Below, piece by piece: positions 46,852-56,686 of a stretch of DNA of 64,000 bases. The number at the start of each line of letters is the position of its first letter. Within the stretch, counting starts at the first letter, position 1. This stretch comes from Candidatus Thiodiazotropha endoloripes (lineage in GTDB: Bacteria; Pseudomonadota; Gammaproteobacteria; Chromatiales; Chromatiaceae), in contig NZ_LVJW01000006.1 of NCBI RefSeq assembly GCF_001708965.1, forward strand, positions 992,001 to 1,056,000, read 5' to 3'. The notes beneath the pieces are model-generated. The model was not told the origin of the DNA. It ran no database searches and saw only the letters and a program-made list of their open reading frames with translations. A program made the translations under genes and the position numbers.

Positions 46852-48552
46852 TTAACTTTCCGTCGGAAGGTCGGCGATGGAATCGTCATAGACCACAACT
46901 CGGTTCCGACCGGTTCGCTTCGCCTGATAGAGCGCCTGATCGGCCCTGATCAGAATCTCATGGTAACTCTTGTCACTTGGCTCGATGGTGCTGACCCCGA
47001 TACTGATGGTGACCGGAATTCTCACATGCTCGCTTTCATAGGCATTGTCCGCCACCAGTGTGCAGATCCTCGAAGCGAGAAACTTTGCGCCTTTCTCATG
47101 GGTTTCGGGTAACAGCATGAGAAACTCCTCACCCCCGTAACGGAACAGAATATCCTGTCCCCGGGTCACCTTTGCCAGGATCTCCACCACATGTCGCAAT
47201 ACCTCATCCCCCATGGTGTGGTTATGGGTATCGTTGATCTCTTTGAAGTGATCCAGATCGAGCATCATCACTGACAGCTCCCGATTGAATCGTTCGGCGC
47301 GGCGAAACTCCCGATCACCAACCTTCTCCAGCTCCCGTCGGTTGGAGAGCCCGGTCAGGGCATCGGTGGTGGCAAACTGTTTGAGCTGACGGTAGGCGAT
47401 TTTTTTCTGCACCGAATTTCTGGCGAAAAAGAGACTGATCAAGGCGGTAACGAAGAACAGCAACAGGTAGGTAACCGCTGCCACCATGAGACGTTTTAGT
47501 GTCAGCTCCTCGATCTTGTCCTTGGATATATGGGAGAGATAGATCCAGTGGCGCTCACCTACCTGACGTTCCCTGGGGCTATCGAGCTGGCTGAATTCAA
47601 TATTTTCCAGGGTACCCTGCTTACTCATATCCATTGGATAGGTTTTCTGGAATACAAACAGACCATCATCGGAAAAAAATGAGCCCTTATCACTGGACTC
47701 CATGGCGTGCCAGACATCCGGACGGTCATCCTTGAAGGTCTCTTCACGGCCGTACATGAATCCCCATAGCTCCTCTTTCGGCTTGCCGATCAACCAGTAA
47801 CCGTCGCTATTGAGCATCACCGCCTGACCCAATCTGGCTGTAAAGATATCTTCAATCCGCTGCAACAGTTCTTGCGGATCGTAGTTGATGATCAGTACAC
47901 CACGCTTCTCCCCATAACCGTCCACCACCGGGGTTGCAAAACGGATGGTTGGCCTGATCGGCTGTTCGATCACACCCTTCTCCACATTCAGGTCCAGCGG
48001 GGATATATAGATCGCCCCCGGATTGAGCTGAAAGGACTCCTTGAAATAGTAGCGCCCCCCTTTATCCTGCATCTGAGCGCGCGGCACGATCTCCTGCTCA
48101 CCCCCGATATTGTTGATCCGGATGACCTCCACGCCATGCTCATCCAGATAGCGTATCTGCATATATTTCGGTTTTCTGCGGGCAAACAGGGAAAACTCTC
48201 TGGCTACCCTGACCCAGTTTTTCAAGCTCTCTTCATGTAGATAGGTTCTCAGCACCTCCCCCTCTGCCAATACGAACAGGTCGGAGAGTTTCTGCACAAA
48301 GATCAGGGAGGTGAGCTGACTGGCATTGCTCAGTGCCGCCTCTTCACGGATCAGTGCCGTCTGCAGCTCATATTTTTGAGTCTGGTTGGAAAAGGCGTAG
48401 AAGATGCCGGCCAAAACGATCGACACCGGGATAAACAGCCACAGAAAACTGACAAGCAGCTCCCGCCGCTCAGAGAATTCAGCCTGAGCCTCTGGATCTG
48501 AATCAGCCTCACCCGAAGGAGACCTCAAATCGGGGTTGGAGGAATCATTCAC
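46852..48552 (-). CDS. Membrane diguanylate cyclase with periplasmic Cache-type sensor
   Basis: 566 residues. Membrane helices at about 31-52 and 365-385 enclose a periplasmic sensor resembling a double Cache domain (YMQIRYLDEHGVEVIRINN, GVLIINYDPQELLQRI). The C-terminal GGDEF domain has an intact active site GGEEF and the inhibitory-site RGQD five residues before it, so it should make c-di-GMP with product inhibition. The start overlaps the cytochrome gene upstream by 8 bases, which suggests a redox or oxygen-linked signal; that link is inference. Confidence 0.93.
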   Translation of the reverse strand: MNDSSNPDLRSPSGEADSDPEAQAEFSERRELLVSFLWLFIPVSIVLAGIFYAFSNQTQKYELQTALIREEAALSNASQLTSLIFVQKLSDLFVLAEGEVLRTYLHEESLKNWVRVAREFSLFARRKPKYMQIRYLDEHGVEVIRINNIGGEQEIVPRAQMQDKGGRYYFKESFQLNPGAIYISPLDLNVEKGVIEQPIRPTIRFATPVVDGYGEKRGVLIINYDPQELLQRIEDIFTARLGQAVMLNSDGYWLIGKPKEELWGFMYGREETFKDDRPDVWHAMESSDKGSFFSDDGLFVFQKTYPMDMSKQGTLENIEFSQLDSPRERQVGERHWIYLSHISKDKIEELTLKRLMVAAVTYLLLFFVTALISLFFARNSVQKKIAYRQLKQFATTDALTGLSNRRELEKVGDREFRRAERFNRELSVMMLDLDHFKEINDTHNHTMGDEVLRHVVEILAKVTRGQDILFRYGGEEFLMLLPETHEKGAKFLASRICTLVADNAYESEHVRIPVTISIGVSTIEPSDKSYHEILIRADQALYQAKRTGRNRVVVYDDSIADLPTES

Positions 48553-49255
48553 GTTTGCGGTCTTTCCAGGTCATCGAGGTGCTTTTATCTTCATCAGTTA
48601 CCATGCGGGAGACGTAGTCTGCCAACGCTTCGAGATCCCGCTGTCCAAAATCGCGGATTGTTTTCATCATCTGCTCGTTGGCATTTCTGCGTTTGCCATT
48701 CTTGATCCACTTCAGCTGACGCAGCAGATAGTGATAGTGCTGTCCCTGAATCAGGGGATAGGCCTTTTCAGCTTCACCCTCCCCCCGCTTGCCATGACAC
48801 TCGGTACAATATTCCTGGTAGAGACCTTTGCCATGATCCAGATCCACACCGGGCCCCTTGCCCGTTGCGCCGGTCATCTTAAGATTCTCGATATAGACCG
48901 CCACATCAGCAATCGCCTGAACACCGCCGATCTCTTCAGGAATCGCAAACGGGTACATGGAGGGATTGTCACGGTTGTTGGCACGAATATCGGCCAGCTG
49001 TTTGATCACCACACTGCGATGTTGTCCGGCAATCTGCGGATAGGCGCCGTTGGGGGTTCCCCAGCCTTCCGGCATGTGGCAGACCGCACAGCTTTCATAG
49101 ATCGCCTGACCACGACGATGATCGCCTTCGAGCTGCAGTGCCGCAGCACTTTCATCTTCATCGTCAGAGGCGTTCCAGCCAGCAAAGCTGGAGAAACTTA
49201 AAACGGCAGCCAGGTAAGGAAAGATTATAACCGGCAGCGGAATTGGATTAGTCAA
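48545..49255 (-). CDS. Periplasmic dihaem cytochrome c (c4-like)
   Basis: 236 residues if the TTG at 49255 is used; the frame is open to a TTG at 49348, and a TTG at 49264 is also possible (GAGGG just before it). I chose 49255 since a plausible signal peptide starts there. Two haem motifs, CAVCH and CTECH, each sit at the head of a similar half (GAYPQIAGQHRSVVIKQL and KAYPLIQGQHYHYLLRQL), the tandem layout of cytochrome c4. Met ligands are plausible in each half (NPSMYPFA, NEQMMKTI). It is coupled to the diguanylate cyclase by an 8-base overlap. Confidence 0.82.
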   Translation of the reverse strand: MTNPIPLPVIIFPYLAAVLSFSSFAGWNASDDEDESAAALQLEGDHRRGQAIYESCAVCHMPEGWGTPNGAYPQIAGQHRSVVIKQLADIRANNRDNPSMYPFAIPEEIGGVQAIADVAVYIENLKMTGATGKGPGVDLDHGKGLYQEYCTECHGKRGEGEAEKAYPLIQGQHYHYLLRQLKWIKNGKRRNANEQMMKTIRDFGQRDLEALADYVSRMVTDEDKSTSMTWKDRKRE

Positions 49256-49420
49256 TTTTGACAATGCCCTCGCGGAACTTTGCTCGTTAAAAGACTGACA
49301 ACTCCTTTTGTGTGATAGATGGATTTCGTTAGCCTGCAGACACTCCAAGCTAACGAGGTTCAGATGCTAATACTAACCCACAAAACCCTACAATTGATAG
49401 AGCTATTGGTTTACAAAAGT

Positions 49421-50689
49421 TCACACATTTTCCACCAGAGAGGGGGGCTGGACAGGCTCTGAACTCTGACTCAGCGCAGGTCGTGCGCTGATTGGCGGCA
49501 GTGATTTTTGCGACTCTTGATGGGCCAGACCAAGCCCCGAACGAAAGCACTGCATCGCCTTATCCGTCTCACCCAGGCGCTCCAGCAGGACCCCCAACTG
49601 CTGATAGGACTCAGCGGTTGGTGCAATGGCAATACTTGCCTCCAGATAACTGCGGCCTTTACCCCATAGTTTATTCTGCAGGGAGAGTCTTGCCAGGGTA
49701 AGCAGCAAGATTGGATCCTCGGGATGCTGCTTTAACCACCCCTCTGCTGTGGCGAGCTGTTGAGAGGGATCAGCCAGCTCGATCTGACCATACAAGGCAA
49801 CCAGTTCGCCAGACCACTCACGCTGGATTGAGTTGACGATCAACGGCTCCACCCTGGATCCGGCATCCAGTTTCATCATGTAGCGAGAGTAGTCGAGCAG
49901 CATGGATTGCTGCTGGCGCACAGCCTTGGGAATGATCTGCCAATAGCTCACCAGCGTGCTCAACTGGCTCGATTCCTGTTTCAGGCGTTCACCATAGACC
50001 CGCCTCTCCAGACTCTGAAACTCCTGCTCATTGATCACCCGGCGACGCTTCAGCTCAGGCAGCATCTCCTCCAGTTTTTGCCACTCTCCGAGATTTTCAT
50101 AGAGCTTTTTCAGCAGGGTCATCACATAGCTGTGTTTGGGGGAGAGGGAGCGCACATGCATCAGGGTAGCCAGTGCCTGCTCATATTGCTGATGAGCCAG
50201 TTGCAATTCAGCCTGGGTCAAACCGACCGCCACATCGGCAGAGGGCATACTCTCATGGGCCAGGTGCAGGTAATCATCCCGCCGCTCATGCTCACCCTGC
50301 AGCTGTGCGGCTCTGGCCGCCGCCAGATAGTTCAGCAGCGGTGTCTCAGACTGGGTTGCGAAGCGGGTCAGATGCCGCTCCGCCACTTTCCAGCGACCCT
50401 CAGCCAACTCCACCAATCCACGGGTGAGGGCTTGCTGGGCTTTCAACACTCGCCGCTTCTGCCGCCAGCTGGCAATTCGAATCGGCATACTCCAGAGATG
50501 AATTGCGCTTCGAATGATCATGTAAAGCAATACAAACAGGGCAACCGCTGCCAGCACGAACAGGGCCAGGCTGCCCTCCACGGTCCATTGGCCATAACCG
50601 ATCAGGACATATCCGTTATCCTGCTTGACCCAAAGTGACAGCAATACCGCACCAAGCAGAGCAATAAAGGCCGCGATCAGGATTCTCAC
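49421..50689 (-). CDS. hemY: HemY-type membrane TPR protein
   Basis: 422 residues from a GTG at 50689 that overlaps the hemX stop (GTGA) and has GGAGGAG upstream; the longer frame to 50854 lies inside hemX. Two membrane helices (about 3-20 and 40-62) precede TPR-like repeats. This is the HemY of the gammaproteobacterial hemCDXY cluster, not protoporphyrinogen oxidase. It is thought to assist coproporphyrin or haem pathway enzymes at the membrane. The C-terminal 40 residues are Ser/Pro-rich. Confidence 0.9.
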   Translation of the reverse strand: MRILIAAFIALLGAVLLSLWVKQDNGYVLIGYGQWTVEGSLALFVLAAVALFVLLYMIIRSAIHLWSMPIRIASWRQKRRVLKAQQALTRGLVELAEGRWKVAERHLTRFATQSETPLLNYLAAARAAQLQGEHERRDDYLHLAHESMPSADVAVGLTQAELQLAHQQYEQALATLMHVRSLSPKHSYVMTLLKKLYENLGEWQKLEEMLPELKRRRVINEQEFQSLERRVYGERLKQESSQLSTLVSYWQIIPKAVRQQQSMLLDYSRYMMKLDAGSRVEPLIVNSIQREWSGELVALYGQIELADPSQQLATAEGWLKQHPEDPILLLTLARLSLQNKLWGKGRSYLEASIAIAPTAESYQQLGVLLERLGETDKAMQCFRSGLGLAHQESQKSLPPISARPALSQSSEPVQPPSLVENV

Positions 50690-51852
50690 TGCGCTCCTCC
50701 CTGACTCAGTTGCTGGCGCTGTTCCTGCAATACCCGCAAGGAAGCTGAGATATCCGGCAATTGCGGGGCAATATCCCGTTTCGTCAGGGCTTCGAGCTGC
50801 CCTTTGAACCCGGAGACACCCGGATCCTCCATCAGGAAGTAAGCGCTCAACCACTCCAGCGCCCCATTAAGGCTGTCCTGATAGAGGCTGGCATCCTGCC
50901 CCATCAAAGCGGCCTTTGCGTTTTCCAGTTTCAGACGCAGGTTCTGAATCAGAAAGTAGCGTTGCTCCGGTGGCAGCATGGCGCTCACCGGACGATCATG
51001 GTGACGGATCACCATCATCGATTTAAAACCCTGCCAAAGATCATCGACGATCTGTTCCAGTGCCAGACTCTCGGTGCTCGCCACCGACTCACCCCCGGCA
51101 GTCTGCTTCTCATTCGCGATCAGAGCGATTCCTTCGTCATGCAGCGGCAGCCGCTCCACCTGATCGGCCAGGGCTGTCAGTTCGGCGCTGATACCCGCCT
51201 GATCGACAATCGGCACCGCTTTCAGCTGGGTGATCTCACGGGCCAGCTGCTCGCGCACCCCGGACCAGACCGGATCACCACTGGCACTGAGCCTCTCATC
51301 AGCGGACTTCAGCGCCTCCAGGGCCGTTGAAACATCACCCATCAGGCTGACGCGGTGATTTGCCACACGGATCAGATACTCCGCTTCGGCAACCCGCCAT
51401 TGACCCTCCCGGCCACCCAGTTTGGTCTGTATCTCAGACAATGAGCGGTAGAGCTGGGTATCCTGCTTTTTGGCTGCCTCTTTGGCCTGTTTGACACGTT
51501 CCGCCTGCTCCACCAGGGCCTGCTGTTGCTCAGCAATCTGCTGTTGCTGCTTGGTGAAGGCCTGCTGGGACTGCATAAGACGCTCTGCAAACTGACTCTG
51601 CTGCTGATTTGCCTCTGCCAGATCACGGTTCATCTGCTCCAGGGTCGTCTTCATCTCAACCCAGTAGCGGTAGCCGAACACCAATGAGGCAATAACGGCC
51701 AACAGCGCCACACCGGCCAAAACAACTGGTAAGCGTGCCGTGTTGGATTGGCCTGATCCTGACTCCAGCACCTCAACTTCAGCTTCGATCGCCTGATCAA
51801 AATCTTCATCCCTGTCAGATGATCTGTTATCACCCTGTTGTTGTTCACTCAT
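50686..51852 (-). CDS. hemX: HemX-type membrane protein
   Basis: 388 residues from the ATG at 51852 (an upstream start at 51885 is possible). An acidic cytoplasmic N-terminus, one membrane helix (about 40-60: LPVVLAGVALLAVIASLVF) and a long Gln/Glu-rich coiled coil (LEQMNRDLAEANQQQSQ …) are followed by the HemX domain (EAEYLIRVANHRVSLM). Often annotated as uroporphyrinogen-III C-methyltransferase, but it lacks the methyltransferase motifs. It sits between hemD and hemY as usual. Confidence 0.9.
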   Translation of the reverse strand: MSEQQQGDNRSSDRDEDFDQAIEAEVEVLESGSGQSNTARLPVVLAGVALLAVIASLVFGYRYWVEMKTTLEQMNRDLAEANQQQSQFAERLMQSQQAFTKQQQQIAEQQQALVEQAERVKQAKEAAKKQDTQLYRSLSEIQTKLGGREGQWRVAEAEYLIRVANHRVSLMGDVSTALEALKSADERLSASGDPVWSGVREQLAREITQLKAVPIVDQAGISAELTALADQVERLPLHDEGIALIANEKQTAGGESVASTESLALEQIVDDLWQGFKSMMVIRHHDRPVSAMLPPEQRYFLIQNLRLKLENAKAALMGQDASLYQDSLNGALEWLSAYFLMEDPGVSGFKGQLEALTKRDIAPQLPDISASLRVLQEQRQQLSQGGAQ

Positions 51853-51908
51853 TGGTTTCTGAATACCTTCTGTTACCTCGACCAACCATCACAGCACAGC
51901 GGTCGGAC

Positions 51909-52664
51909 TCACTCCACCCAGTGGCAGATAGCCTCCATCAATGAACGGTCATCGGCACCTGAGGCTCTGATGATGGTGGAGAACCCCAATCGATGTGCCT
52001 CCAGCTCCATTCGCTCACTGATCACGACCAGCGGTGTCTGCGAGAGTTTTGACCAACCCGTTTCACCGACGATTTCCACCAGATTCTGTAATATCTCTCT
52101 GCTGGTGGTGGTCACCAGCTGAACATTCTCACTCCAACCTGCCAGCAGCGACTCTGTATGAGGATCGGGTCTCTCCCGCCGATAGACCTCAGCATAACGC
52201 ACTTTAGCGCCCCTCGCCTGCAGCGTATCACCCAGCAGAGCACGGCCTCCCTCGCCTCTGACAATCAGGATTTTCAGTCCATCCACCTGGTTCAGTTCCG
52301 GTAATGATAACAGGCCTTCGCTGTCGTAACCCCGATCGGGTATCAAATCCACATTAAATCCGGCCTGCTTCAAATGTCGGGCAGTCGATGCACCGACAGC
52401 ACCAATACCCGCATCCGCTGACCCATGCTCAGCCAGCAGTCTCAATCCAAAACGTACCGCATTGGGACTGACAAAGATGATCCAGTCCCATCTCGATGCC
52501 AAAAGCCGTTGTGCCTCAGCGGGGTCCCGACTGGGCAGGATCTCAATCGCCGGCAGCCGTACCGCACGACCCTCACAAGCCTCGATCATCCGGGCAAGCT
52601 GTTCGGACTGATGGGCTGCCCGGGTAACCAGAACACCGTAGCCCCTCAGATCACAGTCAGCCAT
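51909..52664 (-). CDS. hemD: Uroporphyrinogen-III synthase
   Basis: 251 residues. It closes hydroxymethylbilane to uroporphyrinogen III with ring-D inversion, in the cytoplasm. The bilobal fold is poorly conserved; visible family signatures are GVLVTRAAHQSEQLARMIE at the start, IFVSPNAVRFGL, and AVGASTARHLKQAGF. It begins 11 bases after hemC, the preceding pathway step, and leads to hemX. Confidence 0.93.
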   Translation of the reverse strand: MADCDLRGYGVLVTRAAHQSEQLARMIEACEGRAVRLPAIEILPSRDPAEAQRLLASRWDWIIFVSPNAVRFGLRLLAEHGSADAGIGAVGASTARHLKQAGFNVDLIPDRGYDSEGLLSLPELNQVDGLKILIVRGEGGRALLGDTLQARGAKVRYAEVYRRERPDPHTESLLAGWSENVQLVTTTSREILQNLVEIVGETGWSKLSQTPLVVISERMELEAHRLGFSTIIRASGADDRSLMEAICHWVE

Positions 52665-52675
52665 AGCATCATCGA

Positions 52676-53608
52676 TCAGTTGCTGTTCTCATACAGGGCC
52701 TGAAGGATCGAATCCGCCCCCCAATCCAGCAGACGCTCGGCCAATCCGACACCCATCGCTTCAGCCTCCTCGACGGTACCTTCCACTTCACCACGGATGA
52801 TCTTGCTGCCATCGGGTTCACCCACCAGGCCACGCAGCCACAGATTTCCCGACTCCAGCATGGCATAGCCGGCAATCGGCACCTGACAACCACCATTGAG
52901 CCGCTGATTCATCGCCCGCTCAGCCATAACACAGGCAGCGGTCTCCTGGTGATGCAGGGGGGCGATCAGATCATTGACCCGCTTGTCGTCGACCCGGCAC
53001 TCGATGCCGACCGCGCCCTGACCGATCGCCGGCAGACTCTGTTCCGCTCCGATCAAGGCGGTAATACGCGCTTCGAAACCGAGACGTATCAGCCCGGCAG
53101 CGGCAAGAATGATCGCGTCATACTCCCCGTCATCGAGCTTACGCAGACGGGTGTTCACATTACCGCGCAAGGATTTGATCTTCAGGTCGGGACGCTGTTC
53201 CGCCAGCTGTGACTGACGCCGCAAACTGGAGGTACCGACACAAGCCCCCTGGGGCAACTGATCGAGGTTCTGGTAGTTGTTAGAAACAAACGCATCCCGC
53301 GGATCCTCGCGGGACATGATCACAGCGAGATGCAGACCAGGCGGCAGCTCCACCGGCACATCCTTCATCGAATGCACCGCAATGTCCGCCTGATCGGCCA
53401 TCAAACCCTGCTCCAGCTCTTTGATGAACAGCCCCTTGCCACCGATTTTCGCCAATGGGGTATCGAGAATCTTATCCCCCTGTGTGCTCATGCCGAGCAG
53501 TTCAACCTCGAGCCCCGGATGAGCCTTTTTCAGCTCCGCAGCAACATGTTCCGCCTGCCACATGGCCAGGGGTGATTTACGGGTGGCGATTCGGATAGTT
53601 TGGGACAT
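52676..53608 (-). CDS. hemC: Porphobilinogen deaminase (hydroxymethylbilane synthase)
   Basis: 310 residues from the ATG at 53608 (a TTG one codon earlier is unlikely). HemC joins four porphobilinogens into hydroxymethylbilane. Signatures: [37 protein letters not shown] and [11 protein letters not shown], where Cys 241 binds the dipyrromethane cofactor. The order argH / algZ–algR–(cytochrome)–hemC–hemD–hemX–hemY matches Pseudomonas except for the inserted cytochrome gene. Confidence 0.97.
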   Translation of the reverse strand: MSQTIRIATRKSPLAMWQAEHVAAELKKAHPGLEVELLGMSTQGDKILDTPLAKIGGKGLFIKELEQGLMADQADIAVHSMKDVPVELPPGLHLAVIMSREDPRDAFVSNNYQNLDQLPQGACVGTSSLRRQSQLAEQRPDLKIKSLRGNVNTRLRKLDDGEYDAIILAAAGLIRLGFEARITALIGAEQSLPAIGQGAVGIECRVDDKRVNDLIAPLHHQETAACVMAERAMNQRLNGGCQVPIAGYAMLESGNLWLRGLVGEPDGSKIIRGEVEGTVEEAEAMGVGLAERLLDWGADSILQALYENSN

Positions 53609-53869
53609 CAACAGAAGACCTCGAATGTTGCCGCCTGACGGCTAACCGCCAAACAGTCGATATGTGATGATTTCAGGAAGTTAGAACCAACCACCGGCGG
53701 CCGTCTGGCAGCGCTACCGATCTATGTTCAGTGCTTCTCTAAGGATAATTAGGCGCCTATGCTAAAGCCTGCCGGGATTCGGCGCAATTCCATTAGCCTG
53801 CCAGGCCAGCCCCCGGTTACGCGTAGACTTGAACCCTGCAACCCTGCCCGCCGCTCACCGGATTCTCGT

Positions 53870-54493
53870 TCAGGGCCTGCCTTTTCCATAGTAGTGAATC
53901 AAAGCCTCCAACCCCGGCTCTCCGTGGTTGCGTATCAGACGCGCCAGCTGACGATTCATCTCCTCGTCACCCTGATTGATACCGATCAGATAGTCGCGAA
54001 TCGTCCAGCGCAGATAATCCATCCACCGGCCGATCAGCAGCGGCGCCCCTTTATCGCTCGGCTTCAAGCCATCCCCGTGGCACTCCCGGCAGTAACGACG
54101 ATGTAACTGTCGACCTCGATCAGCCAGCTGCCACTTGGCATCCTGCTTGTTAACCCGATAGGGTTGCCGGCTGAAATAGTCCGCCATGGTTTCAACCTGA
54201 CGCTTGTCATAGGCACCCATGATCCGATCCATGATGGTGCCGAAACGCCCCCCGTACCGATAGGCCGCCAGCACGTTCAGCAGATAGTCCCTCGGCAGAC
54301 CGGCAATCGAGGGGATCGCGGGAGACTGGCTCTGCCCCCCAGGGCCATGGCAGGAGAAACAGGTTTGAACCACCATTGGAGGATAAACCGCATCATCAGC
54401 GGAGACGGACAGGGCCCCTCTCTCCTCAGCGGTAACGGCAAATGACCAGCCAACGGTCAGGCCGTACAAACAGAAAGTTATCAATAGTCTCAT
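53870..54493 (-). CDS. Periplasmic dihaem cytochrome c inserted between algR and hemC
   Basis: 207 residues with a signal peptide (to about 23). Two haem sites, CFSCH and CRECH, each open a half with the c4 pattern (AIPSIAGLPRDYLLNVL; APLLIGRWMDYLRWTI). The axial ligands are likely the two motif His plus Met residues such as those in GTIMDRIMGAY and EEMNRQLARL. It is related to the cytochrome at 48545. No strong ribosome-binding site precedes the ATG. The gene starts 19 bases after algR, so it is probably co-transcribed with algR. Confidence 0.85.
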   Translation of the reverse strand: MRLLITFCLYGLTVGWSFAVTAEERGALSVSADDAVYPPMVVQTCFSCHGPGGQSQSPAIPSIAGLPRDYLLNVLAAYRYGGRFGTIMDRIMGAYDKRQVETMADYFSRQPYRVNKQDAKWQLADRGRQLHRRYCRECHGDGLKPSDKGAPLLIGRWMDYLRWTIRDYLIGINQGDEEMNRQLARLIRNHGEPGLEALIHYYGKGRP

Positions 54494-54512
54494 ATGGTCA
54501 AGAGAGAGCCCA

Positions 54513-55250
54513 TCAGGACTTTTTTTCAGCTCCCCGTATGATACGCCTTACTTCAGGCAGATGACGTCGACTGATCTCCAATGTTTCATCACAGCCCTGC
54601 AAGACGGCACGGCTGCTCCCATCCACGCCTTTTTCCAAACCAATCAGGCTGCGTCTGACCACCAAGGCGTTACGATGGATACGCAACAGCCAGTCACTGT
54701 AACGCTCCTGCAACGCCTTCAGGCTCTCTTCCAAGAGCAATTCACCCTCTAAATGGCGCGCGATGACATATTTCGAGTCAGCTCGCAGATAGATTACCTG
54801 ATCCAACGGGATGGTGGTCAGCCCGCCACGGTAGCTGGCCTTGAGCTTCGGCACTCCCTGACCTTCCGCAGCCGCATTGATCTGACTGCGGGTCACTCTC
54901 TGACAACGCTCCAACGCCTCCAGCAGACGGGCTCTGCGCACCGGCTTGAGCAGATAATCCTGGGCTGCAGTCTCAAACGCCTGTAGCGCATGCTCCTCAA
55001 ACGCGGTAGTGAAGACCACGGCCGGCGGAGACTCAGACTGCGCAAGCTGACTGGCCGCTTCAAGACCATCCATACCGGGCATATGGATATCCATCAAAAC
55101 CACATCAGCCCCAAGCTGGCTGAAAAGGCTCAGTGCCGCCTCGCCATTGGCCGCTTCCCCGACCACCTCATAGGGGGCACCCAACTCCTCGACCAGAGAG
55201 CTCATACGATCTCTCGCCAGGGCTTCGTCATCCACGATCAATATTTTCAA
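54513..55250 (-). CDS. algR: AlgR-type LytTR response regulator
   Basis: 245 residues. Receiver domain with DDE (7-9), acceptor Asp 54 in VVLMDIHMPGMDG and LLKP; the C-terminal LytTR DNA-binding domain (about 140-240) contains YLRADSKYVIARHLEGELLL and LLRIHRNALV. In Pseudomonas AlgR controls alginate, type IV pili and virulence genes. The start is a TTG with GAGG 7 bases upstream; no ATG fits the receiver start. Follows algZ by about 100 bases. Confidence 0.92.
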   Translation of the reverse strand: MKILIVDDEALARDRMSSLVEELGAPYEVVGEAANGEAALSLFSQLGADVVLMDIHMPGMDGLEAASQLAQSESPPAVVFTTAFEEHALQAFETAAQDYLLKPVRRARLLEALERCQRVTRSQINAAAEGQGVPKLKASYRGGLTTIPLDQVIYLRADSKYVIARHLEGELLLEESLKALQERYSDWLLRIHRNALVVRRSLIGLEKGVDGSSRAVLQGCDETLEISRRHLPEVRRIIRGAEKKS

Positions 55251-55352
55251 ACCCGTGCCTCATAATTAAGCGCATGCCAATCCCTGTGATCCACCCTTTG
55301 ATCCAGCGGTTTAGACTGACTCCGAATGGTACAGAATCCATAACGAGTGAGA

Positions 55353-56441
55353 CTACCCCCACCAGGGATGAGGGATCACCAGCCGAACCTGATAGTCACC
55401 ATCCACGATGGTTTCCGTCAAACTCGCTTCCAGGTCATAGACGCCGGCCAGTCTGGCGCGAATATTCTCCATTGCCAATTTATTGCCCTGGCGTTGGCTG
55501 GTCTGATGAGCCTCCGGCAGGGTATTGCGAATACTCAGATTGATCCTTTTACGGCGATAGTGACCTGAGAGGGTGATCCGCCCCCCATCCGGAGCCGGCT
55601 CGATACCATGGTAGATCGCATTTTCCAGCAACGGTTGGAGGATCATCGGCGGCATAGATGCCTTGTCAGGCAGATCCTCATCCAGAGACCAGACCACCTC
55701 CAGCCGCTCTCCAAGCCGATAGTGTTCGATGCTCAGATATTGTCGCGCCAGTTCGAGCTCCTTACCGAGAGTGGAGGGCCGTGCCGAATCCCCCAGGGAG
55801 ACCCGGAACAGATCGGCAAGATCCTCTACCACCTCTTCCGCCAGTTTGGGATCCGAACGGGTCAGACTGGCAATGGTATTCATGCTGTTGAACAGAAAAT
55901 GGGGGCGTATCCTGGAGTGCAGGGCCTGTAACCTGGCACTGTTTTCAGCCTCTTCCTGACAGCGCCACAGATGTTGCAGATAGAGATAGTGAAGCACCAG
56001 AATACCGACGATCGCACTGATTGCCAGCGCCCGGGGCAACAGGTCGCTGTAGGCTTCATGGGCGGCTTGCTGAGCGCTGTCGAGTCCCAGGTTCAGCCAC
56101 ACGATCAGCTGATAGACGAACAGTGTCATGACCATCAGGATCAGAAATGAGGCCATGCCAGCTCCCCAGTTACCGATACGGTTGAGCTGCTTGCGAAACA
56201 GACAGATCAAGCCGGCACTGCTTAAACCGATCCACTGCACCATCAGTGAGATTCGGCTCAGAGGCATCATGAAATCCTCAAGCCGTTCCACCGCCGCCAG
56301 ACTCAGGATGATCGCCAGCAGCTCACAGATCACCACCACCGCAAAGACTACCCGAATGGCGCAGAAATTGGGTAAAAAGAGCACTTTGCTCTTTTCAGAC
56401 GATACGGATTTTTTGTTTTCCTGCTGGGTATCCCTAGGCAT
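55353..56441 (-). CDS. algZ: AlgZ/FimS-type sensor histidine kinase
   Basis: 362 residues from the ATG at 56441 (a GTG two codons earlier is possible). About four membrane helices (roughly 30-165) precede the LytS-type His_kinase domain SRIRPHFLFNSMNTIASL, with the phospho-acceptor His, and the HATPase N box LLENAIYHGIEP. It pairs with AlgR, here as in Pseudomonas. Divergent from argH across about 245 bases, the conserved arrangement. Confidence 0.9.
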   Translation of the reverse strand: MPRDTQQENKKSVSSEKSKVLFLPNFCAIRVVFAVVVICELLAIILSLAAVERLEDFMMPLSRISLMVQWIGLSSAGLICLFRKQLNRIGNWGAGMASFLILMVMTLFVYQLIVWLNLGLDSAQQAAHEAYSDLLPRALAISAIVGILVLHYLYLQHLWRCQEEAENSARLQALHSRIRPHFLFNSMNTIASLTRSDPKLAEEVVEDLADLFRVSLGDSARPSTLGKELELARQYLSIEHYRLGERLEVVWSLDEDLPDKASMPPMILQPLLENAIYHGIEPAPDGGRITLSGHYRRKRINLSIRNTLPEAHQTSQRQGNKLAMENIRARLAGVYDLEASLTETIVDGDYQVRLVIPHPWWG

Positions 56442-56686
56442 GTCCACTACCGGTTTTTAACTGATCCCAATCCCCATTTTCCAGGCTCTATGACAACCAT
56501 GCTGAGAGCCCGGTCGGATGCGTGACCCTTTGGCGTATCTGCCCCAGAAGAACGGTTTCAGGCTAAGCATCTGTTTTTCTTCACTATACATCAAACCACA
56601 TCGATATGACTCAGCAATGCGGCCAATCCCGCCCCCTGCTATAATCCGCGCTGTTTCACCTCAGAACCTAATCAGGATTGTTCTTC

